A DNA stretch of 64,000 nt from Eulemur rufifrons (lineage: Eukaryota; Chordata; Mammalia; Primates; Lemuridae): assembly GCF_041146395.1 (NCBI RefSeq), contig NC_090989.1:222364843-222428842 (forward strand), written 5' to 3'. The first letter of the stretch is position 1, and the number at the start of each line of letters is the position of its first letter. Of this stretch, positions 57,884 to 64,000 are shown in pieces. The notes under the pieces were generated by a model. It did not search any database. It was not told the origin of the DNA and saw only the letters and a program-made list of their open reading frames with translations. A program made the translations under genes and the position numbers.

Positions 57884-58560
57884 GAGATGGGAGTGTCTTT
57901 AGCTGTTTATAATAAGCCCCTTTTGAACACACCTGAGTTTATGCTAATTTGTGACTTAGGGTGGGGCTCCCAGATAGCTTCAGGATGGGGCTGTTCCGGG
58001 AAGGACCAACTGATTAGAGGGTTGGAACTTTCAGCTCCCCCCACTGACCTCTGGGAAGGGTGGGAGGGGGAGCTGGAGATTAAGTTCTACAAAACTCTTG
58101 CACAACAAGATATGATGAACTTTGGGATTGCTGAGCACGTGGAGGTGCCAGGAGGGTGGCCCCCAAGAGGGCATGGAAGCTCCACACCCCTTCCCACACG
58201 CCTTGCCCTATGTGTCCCTTCCATCTGTTCATCTATATCCATTGTAATGTCCTTTATGATAAACCAATAAACATTTTTTCTTGAGTTTTGTGTGCCATCC
58301 TAGCAAATTAATCAGACATGAGGAGGGGTAGTCAGAACCATGATATATAGTCAGTTGGTCATAAGTATAGGTGACAACTTGGGATTGGCATCTGAAGTGG
58401 GGGCTGTGGGGCTGAACCCTTAATGTGTGGGACCTGATGTTAACTCAGGGAGATAGTGTCAGGATTGAACTGAATTAGAGGACACCCACTTGGGCTCTGC
58501 TGGAGAATTGCTTGGTGTTTGGAGAAACCACCGTCCGTCACAGAAGCGTGCTCTGTTGAG
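57884..58560 (+). mobile_element. Ancient endogenous retrovirus LTR (same family as 3060-3835)
   Basis: Shares with the 3.1-kb LTR: 'ggtgccaggagggtggcc', 'ggaagctccacaccccttccca', 'catctgttcatctatatccattgtaatg', 'aaaccaataaac', 'ttgagttttgtg', 'aacttgggattggcatctgaag', 'gggctgaacccttaatgtgtgg', 'gatagtgtcaggattgaac', 'gaggacacccac', 'gaattgcttggtg'. No viral genes nearby. Confidence 0.7.
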
Positions 58561-59294
58561 TGCAAGGAGAGAGAAAAAATTTTGTTTTTCCCTCAGAGGA
58601 ATCAAATGAGCCAACCCTAGAGCACGCTTTTGGATTTACAAAGCTCAATCTTCACCTGAGACTTGCCCCCTCCAGCCTGCTGAATGCAACAGTGAAAGCA
58701 CTGATACTGAAGCGCCTACGAAAAAGCCTGGTTCCCTTTGCTTTGGAGAAGAGATTCCTTCTTCACAGATTGCCTGGGGGTGGAAGACAGTTTAAGAAAA
58801 CAAAATAAATGGCTGATTCGATAACTAAAATGACATGTCTCTCACGGAAGACTGCACAAATTCTGAAGAAGTGTTGGTGAGTGCGTCCTTAGGTAGGCAA
58901 AACCATTCTAAAAAATAAAATGCCGTGGCTTTAAAAACGTGAAAGGGGTGAGAGTCTGCATCCCGCCCTTTATGGGGGGCAGGACTGCTGACCCTACCCC
59001 GGCTCTCAGAGAGATAGATCTGTACATTTTTAGACAGCATAGAAAGATTTCTTTCTGCCGGGGCTTCTTCAGAGCATTGTACATTTTGACAAAAATTTTA
59101 AAACAACACAGCAGGCAAAAGAATAAAGGCTTTTTTCCCCTCCTTTAGTCTCAATATAACTGTGTATGAAGGGCGGAGAGCCAAAAAGTTCATGTTCAGA
59201 AACTCAGGGGCTATTTGTAGCTCCCTAAGAAGCAAAACTTTTTTGGCCATCTACCCATCCATTCATTTTGTTATCTCAAAACCTCGAAAACCTA
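58561..59294. other. Unassigned non-coding DNA
   Basis: Downstream of the LTR; no retroviral similarity recognised. Short open frames only. Confidence 0.4.
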
Positions 59295-59362
59295 AGGGTA
59301 GGCACATAGTAGGTGCTCAGTGAGGGCTCATTGAATGGATGGATGGATGGATGAATGAAATA
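59295..59362 (+). mobile_element. L2-type 3' end with (GGAT)n tail
   Basis: 'ggtaggcacatagtaggtgctcagtgagggctcattgaatggatggatggatgg' is the sense L2 terminus. Confidence 0.7.
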
Positions 59363-59615
59363 TCCAGAGATCAGTCTATAGTCCATCCAACTTCCCACAG
59401 GCACAGAGTGACTTCAGCAGACACTATCTTGTTTACACCCCACCAGAGACTGGACGCAGAGAGGTTCTTGTGTGCTGACCTTTAAGGGGAAGAAATTGAA
59501 TAGAGAAATGGAATGAACTCGTTCCAAAAGACTGCCGAACCCAAGAAATAGAGAAGTGGAGAAATGTGCAACTCAATCCCTCTAACACCCACCCTCAGGT
59601 CCATAATCACCTCCA
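59363..59615. other. Unassigned non-coding DNA
   Basis: No recognised element. Confidence 0.4.
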
Positions 59616-59617
59616 TT

Positions 59618-59760
59618 AAGCTGGGTGCAGTGGCGCGTGCCTGTCATCCCAGCTACTTGTGAGGCCGAAGTGGGAGGATCACGTTAGCCCAGGAGTTTGA
59701 GGTCAACCTGGGCAATAGAGAGATATCCTGTCTCTTAAACAATAAAATAATAATAATAAT
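59618..59760 (+). mobile_element. Alu-related monomer
   Basis: 'agctgggtgcagtggcgcgtgcctgtcatcccagctacttgtgaggcc...ggtcaacctgggcaatagagagatatcctgtctc', tail '(AAT)n'. Flanks 'aatcacctcc' and 'aatgacctca' are a possible degraded target duplication. Confidence 0.8.
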
Positions 59761-60129
59761 GACCTCAGTTTAATCACAAAAATTAATTGAGCTTTTACTA
59801 TGTGCCAGGAGCTGTGGCTACCAAAGTGAAGAAGACCACACTCTCCTATTCTTCCAGCTCACATCCCACCACCTCATCTCTGACCAGCGACTCATTCCAC
59901 CTCCGTTTTCCTATCTATGAATTTAGAGTTCCTAGTCAAATATCATGCTAACCACTCCTTTGCAATGCCTTCAACTCCCTCGCCGCCCCCCCCCCCCATT
60001 GCACACTCTGGCAAACCTTCACTTGTGAATGAAACCTAACACCTCCCTCCTCTGTGCCAGCTCAGCATTGCTGGAGAAAGCCACACGACTGTGCCAACTG
60101 ATGTCATTTATAATACATGACCCAAAGCC
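59761..60129. other. Mostly unassigned; short L2-like end and a C run
   Basis: 'aaaattaattgagcttttactatgtgccaggagctgtgg' (59778-59816) is an antisense L2 terminus. 'cgccgcccccccccccattgc' holds a run of 13 C at about 59985-59997. Confidence 0.5.
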
Positions 60130-61460
60130 ATCCCTCTTCCAGTAATCCGATTTCAGAATGGCACCAAGGCCCACCTGGGTACTCAAGCCAGAAATCACTC
60201 TTGAAATTCCCTTTTACCTCATGCCCCACATTCAAACCATCGCCAAGGTATTGATACCATGTCCAGCAGGAATCTGAAGTCCACCTCTTCTGTTCATCTT
60301 CATCTGCCACCACCCTGTCTAGGTCTCTGTCACCTCCCACCTGGACCACTAAAACTGCCTCTGAATTGGTCTCCCATTTTCATTCTGGTCTGCTGGTTTA
60401 TTCACTGCAAGAACGAAAGTGAACTATTAACTCCTAAAGTGGATCATGTTTGTGGCATATCTATCTGCCATATATATACACCCTCACATTTACCACTTCA
60501 GTGCTCATTAACTTGGCTTCCAAATGCCACAACCCATATTTCTTTGCCAGAAGGTTTTCTCTGGTCAGGAAGCTGCTTTGCCCACCCTTGAAGCAGGCTA
60601 GAAATGCCTGCTTGTGCCCCACAAGACACTCTCTTGTCCCCCAACAGACCTCAAACAATGGCTGACGGGATTGGGTATGTAAATACCCCAGTTCTCTCAC
60701 CCCTCAAGTGGGATAACTTCAGGGTCACAGTCTATAGTGGCTCCCAGAGCTCCCCAGAGGGACAAAGCTTTGGCTGTCCACAGTGATAACTTTATTTATC
60801 ACGCATCCTTCACTGCCTCAGTCCCCCACTTCTCTACTGACGCTTCCTTGTTCCACCTCCAAAGAGACTACTTCATCTTTGTCTTCTTCTGGGGAAAACC
60901 AGACTAAGGCAATGTCTCTTCCTTGCCTACAGTCCTTACCATGGCACTCCACTGCCTTTAGGATAAAATCCAAAATCCTTAACTTTTCCTAGAAAGTCCC
61001 ACATAATTCTCCTACATACCTCTCAGTTTTCACCTCCCATCATGCTCTCCTTCCCCACAACGCTGGCATCACATTGCCTCCTTGTAGTTCCTTGAACATT
61101 CTAAGCCCTTTGCTATCTCAGGGCCTTTGCACACTCTGTCCCTTCGGCCTGGATCACTCTTAGCTCCAGGGCCAGGCATCACCTCCTCACCTGCATGCCT
61201 GGCCCTCTTCCTCCAAGTCCCAGCCTAAATGCCCTTCCTCAGACAGGCCCTCCTTCATTAACCCATCTTAACTGGTTATCCTCACTCCTAACACCCTTTA
61301 TCTCCTTCCTGGCACTTACCACAATTTGTAACCCTGTTTTGTGTGTTTGCTTGTCTAAGGTCTGTCTCCCCACCAGACTGGAAGCTCCAAGAAAGCAGAG
61401 ATCATCTCAGCTTTCTTAACCAGGACATAGCAGCAGAGAGCCTAGCGCAGTAGAAGCCAT
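60130..61460 (+). mobile_element. Long L2 LINE 3' segment, sense
   Basis: About 1.3 kb in continuous L2 order: 'tctctgtcacctcccacctggaccactaaaactgcctctgaattggtctcccat', 'ctccactgcctttaggataaaatccaaaatcc', 'cttgaacattctaagccctttgctatctcagggcctttgcacactctg', 'ggctggatc', 'gacaggccctccttcattaacccatc', 'gtctgtctccccaccagactggaagctcc'. Broken by small indels; no intact frame. Part of the middle (60420-60900) fits less well. Confidence 0.75.
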
Positions 61461-61479
61461 CAGTACTGATTTTATTTTT

Positions 61480-61600
61480 TTAAGAGTGAACAAAAACATG
61501 GTCCTTGCCCTCAAGGAGCTCACAGTATAGTGGAAGAAACTTGTATACAAATGGGTACTTTCCATGAGGTGTCAGAGGTCAGGCAGCCATAAGTAGAAGG
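61480..61600 (-). mobile_element. L2 LINE fragment, antisense
   Basis: 'gaacaaaaacatggtccttgccctcaaggagctcacagtatagtggaagaaac' is the antisense L2 3' region. It lies end-to-end with the sense L2. Confidence 0.7.
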
Positions 61601-61729
61601 CGCTAACAAAGCACAAAGCCCACGGTGGTAGATGAAAGAAATGACACTTCATTTTACTAATCCAATAGCCTCTAAGTTACATGAAGTTCAAAAAGTAAAC
61701 AAGTCCTTCTCTCTCACTTCTATGTCCTC

Positions 61730-61815
61730 AGCGCTGGACATAGTGCACAGCGCAGGTTAGATTGCGTTTAGCAATATCCATTGCTTGAATGAATAAGTGA
61801 ATGAATGAATATTTT
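61730..61815 (+). mobile_element. L2-type 3' end
   Basis: 'cctcagcgctggacatagtgcacagcgcaggttag' and the (GAAT)n-like tail 'gaatgaataagtgaatgaatgaat'. Confidence 0.6.
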
Positions 61816-61879
61816 TACTCTCTTTCTGAGCCAGAATAAAAATGATCAACTTCAAATATGGGTTTAAAAATTTTTACCT

Positions 61880-62225
61880 ATATTCTAAAATGCAAAATAA
61901 TTTAAATAGCCAGCCACAGGAGAAATATAAAGAAAATCATGGTACATCCTCTTACTTGAAAAAATACATAGCCATAAAAAAAGAATGAATGAAGAATTGT
62001 AATCAATGAAGAATTTGTAATAAGATAAAAAATGTTCATAATATCGATGGGGAAAAGTAGGATTCAATATTACATGTACAGTAGAAATACTGTCATGTTA
62101 AACACAAAGCACCAAAATATGTCTGGAAATAAGCAAAAATCTTGAGCTGTTTTTCTTGTTACTTCATTTTACCCTTTTGTAGATCTAAGTCATCTACAGC
62201 ATAATAAAGTTTTTTGTTTAAGGGA
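61880..62225 (+). mobile_element. Old L1 3' UTR fragment
   Basis: 'aaaatcatggtacatcctcttacttgaaaaaatacatagccataaaaaaagaatgaatg', 'atgttcataatatcgatgggg' and 'cattttacccttttgtagatc' follow sense old-L1 wording. Confidence 0.6.
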
Positions 62226-62525
62226 TATAGGTCATAAATCTGGCCAGGAACTCTAGAAATCAAAACAAAAGACAGAACTGATATACCGACATCAATATTT
62301 GCTTTGAAATAATGACCAGATAGGAAAAAAAATACACGTATGTAATAAATCTCATTAATCTCTCCCCCACCAAGTACTGTTTCTAAAGTTGGTTTATATA
62401 TTTATTCAATTCACTTTAACATGATTTATCATACTGTTAAAAAAACGGAGGCATATATATGAACCACAAAATGGCTCCCAGGGGTTCTTTTTCAAGAATG
62501 AAGAGAACGAAATCTTAGAAAGACA
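62226..62525. other. Unassigned non-coding DNA
   Basis: A/T-rich, no recognised element. Confidence 0.4.
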
Positions 62526-62529
62526 GTTG

Positions 62530-63150
62530 TGGTAGGCAGCCTCCAAGGTGGCCCCCAACAATCCCCACCTCTTGGTATTCACGCCCTTGTCTAACTCCTC
62601 CCCTTTGACTATAAACTAGATTGAGGGTGACCAGCCATCCTGGTTTGCCCTGGAAGGCCTGAGGGAGTTCCCCAAATGTGAAACTTTCAGTGGTAAAAAC
62701 AGGAAAGTCTTGGAAAAATGAGGATGAGTTGGTCACCCTAGCTAGATTTAGTGACTCACTTCTACACAATGTCATACGGCCGAAGAGGTGAGTGGCTACT
62801 TCCAAGATTATGTTATACAAAGAGTGCGGCTTCCATGGGATGCTCTCCCTCATGCTCCTTCTGAGCTCACTTGCTCCGGGGAAGCCAGCTGCCATGTCCC
62901 AAGGCAGCCCTGTGGCAAGACCCACCCGTGTGGACCGGGAAGCAGATTTGCCAATAGCCACGTGAATGAACTTGGAAGCGGGTCCTCCCTCAGTCGAGCC
63001 TTCAGATGACTATGGCCCCAGACAACACCTTGATTGCAGCCTTGTTAGACTGTTGAGCCGGAACCACCCTGCAAAACCATGCCCAGGTTGATCCCTAGAG
63101 ACTGTGAGTAATAAATGTTTGTTTGGGAGTAATTAGTTACACAGCATGCA
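62530..63150 (+). mobile_element. MLT1/MaLR-type LTR, interrupted
   Basis: 'aggtggcccccaacaatccccacctcttggtattcacgcccttgt', 'ggctacttccaagattatgttatacaaagagtgcggcttcc', 'gggaagccagctgccatg', 'tgaacttggaagcgggtcc', 'cttcagatgactatggccccagacaacaccttgattgcagcc' and 'gtgagtaataaatgtttg'. A 118-base inverted-repeat element sits inside. The antisense 148-codon frame over this LTR is not a gene. Confidence 0.8.
62616..62749. mobile_element. Small inverted-repeat DNA transposon nested in LTR
   Basis: Element 62624-62741 starts 'agggtgacca' and ends 'tggtcaccctag', inverted ends. Eight-base flanks 'ctagattg' (62616-62623) and 'ctagattt' (62742-62749) look like its target duplication. The LTR sequence resumes beyond it. 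Confidence 0.75.
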
Positions 63151-63639
63151 TAACTAACTATGATAATACAGTTGGGATAGATTAGAAGGCAGGAACTATT
63201 TTTGAATCTAGAGTTCCTTTAAAACGAGCTTTGCCATGCAAACCATAACCACCCTCCCCACCCATGTTAATATAAGTGCCCAGAACCATAACATCCTATT
63301 GTCCCACAGCTCTCCACCCCATTACAAATATTCTGAACATGCCTCTGCTTTTGTATAAGTAAAAACTCAGGAAATCATCCCTTCCTTTTCTGCCTTGTTC
63401 CAGGCCCAATGTGGAACTAGTGCTGATGATTATTATGAGGAGTGTATCAATTGATCACAATTTCACAGAATCATATAATCAAAGAATCATCAGGTTAGAA
63501 AGAGCCCAGTGAGATTTCTCTGATTATAAATTTAATAAAGGTAAAAATTGCATACCCAACTTGAGAGGAAATCCTTAGTACCTTTTCCCTCCCCTACCAG
63601 AGAAAGCTGTAGGTCTTTCCTTTTTAACTTTGCATAATG
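63151..63639. other. Unassigned non-coding DNA
   Basis: No recognised element. Confidence 0.4.
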
Positions 63640-64000
63640 GAAATTTTCAGCATAGAGAAGTAGAGAGAATAACATAATGAACCCATCACTCTTGCATCCA
63701 TCACCCATCTTCAACAAGCGTCAGGCTCAAGGCCAATTTTATTTCATCTCTTACCCACCCCCGATCCCACCCTACTCCCCCATACACTTAACCGTCACTC
63801 TCACCCTTTGGTTATTTTGAAACAAACTTCAGACATCGTGTCATTTTATCTGTAAATACTTCACCTATAATAGGTATCTCTAAAAGATAACTTTTTTAAA
63901 ACATAACCACAATACTTAAGTTTTTAAAAAATCCGTACTGTCATCAAATATCTAGTCAGTATTCTTATTTCCCTAATTGTCTCACATTGTGTTTGTTTGT
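63640..64000. mobile_element. Old L1 3' UTR, running off the window
   Basis: 'gaagtagagagaataacataatgaacccatcactcttgcatccatcacccatcttcaac', 'ggttattttgaaacaaacttcagacatcgtgtcattttatctgtaaatacttc', 'acataaccacaatac'. Same L1 type as 6640-7065 but the part just upstream of it. Continues past the right edge. Confidence 0.75.

Noticed and set aside
59618..59760. Independent small RNA gene
   Set aside because: It is an Alu-related monomer with an A-rich tail and a possible target duplication.
62515..62961. 148-codon antisense frame
   Set aside because: It lies in an MLT1-type LTR interrupted by a transposon, so it cannot be a gene inherited from either.

Overview
This window is mammalian nuclear DNA, almost certainly from a strepsirrhine primate and probably a lemur. 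The best evidence is its Alu elements. Many carry a right arm reading 'gctaggctgacgccatggcactctagcc' and an A/T-rich inter-arm segment ('aaaatatatatagaaaaaatta'), both of which I associate with lemuriform Alus rather than with monkey or ape subfamilies. A young L1 at 14.9-16.35 kb also has a strepsirrhine-type 3' UTR. Base composition, the density of MIR and L2 fragments and the lack of long open frames all fit primate intergenic or intronic DNA.

I found no protein-coding exon I can defend. The only long frame with recognisable protein similarity is the C-terminal third of an L1 ORF2 protein (14902-16038). The other open frames are short, overlap repeats or lie in unique non-coding DNA. No tRNA, rRNA, snRNA or CRISPR array was seen.

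Layout: 0-14.6 kb holds old repeats (MaLR-like LTR, L2, a hAT-type DNA element, a larger LTR at 3.1-3.8 kb, L1 3' UTR pieces, MIRs) in unique DNA. From 14.7 to 17.2 kb an old antisense L1 has been split by a young L1 that carries a 3' transduction. From 17.3 to 28.5 kb there are Alu arms and dimers, MIRs, LTRs on the minus strand at 22.4 and 24.8 kb, a poly(A)-tailed retrocopy at 27.1 kb, and an L1 split by two nested Alus. From 28.7 to 43.9 kb there are more MaLR-type LTRs, a 55-bp tandem duplication, a back-to-back inverted Alu pair (35.0-35.6 kb), a trimeric Alu (37.85-38.34 kb), and an L1 hit by an Alu and by a 44-bp micro-retroinsertion. From 44 to 64 kb there is a CpG-rich patch in unique DNA (44.5 kb), then L2, MIR, L1 and LTR fragments, microsatellites, a long sense L2 (60.1-61.5 kb), an MLT1-type LTR holding a small inverted-repeat transposon (62.5-63.1 kb) and an L1 3' UTR at the right edge.

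The repeats form a readable history of insertion: perfect or near-perfect target-site duplications date the Alu and L1 events relative to their older hosts. Possible regulatory content is the CpG-rich patch and three CTCF-like motifs, all inferred from sequence only. Repeat family names come from memory of consensus sequences, not from a search, and boundaries are usually good to about 5-20 bases unless a target-site duplication is cited.
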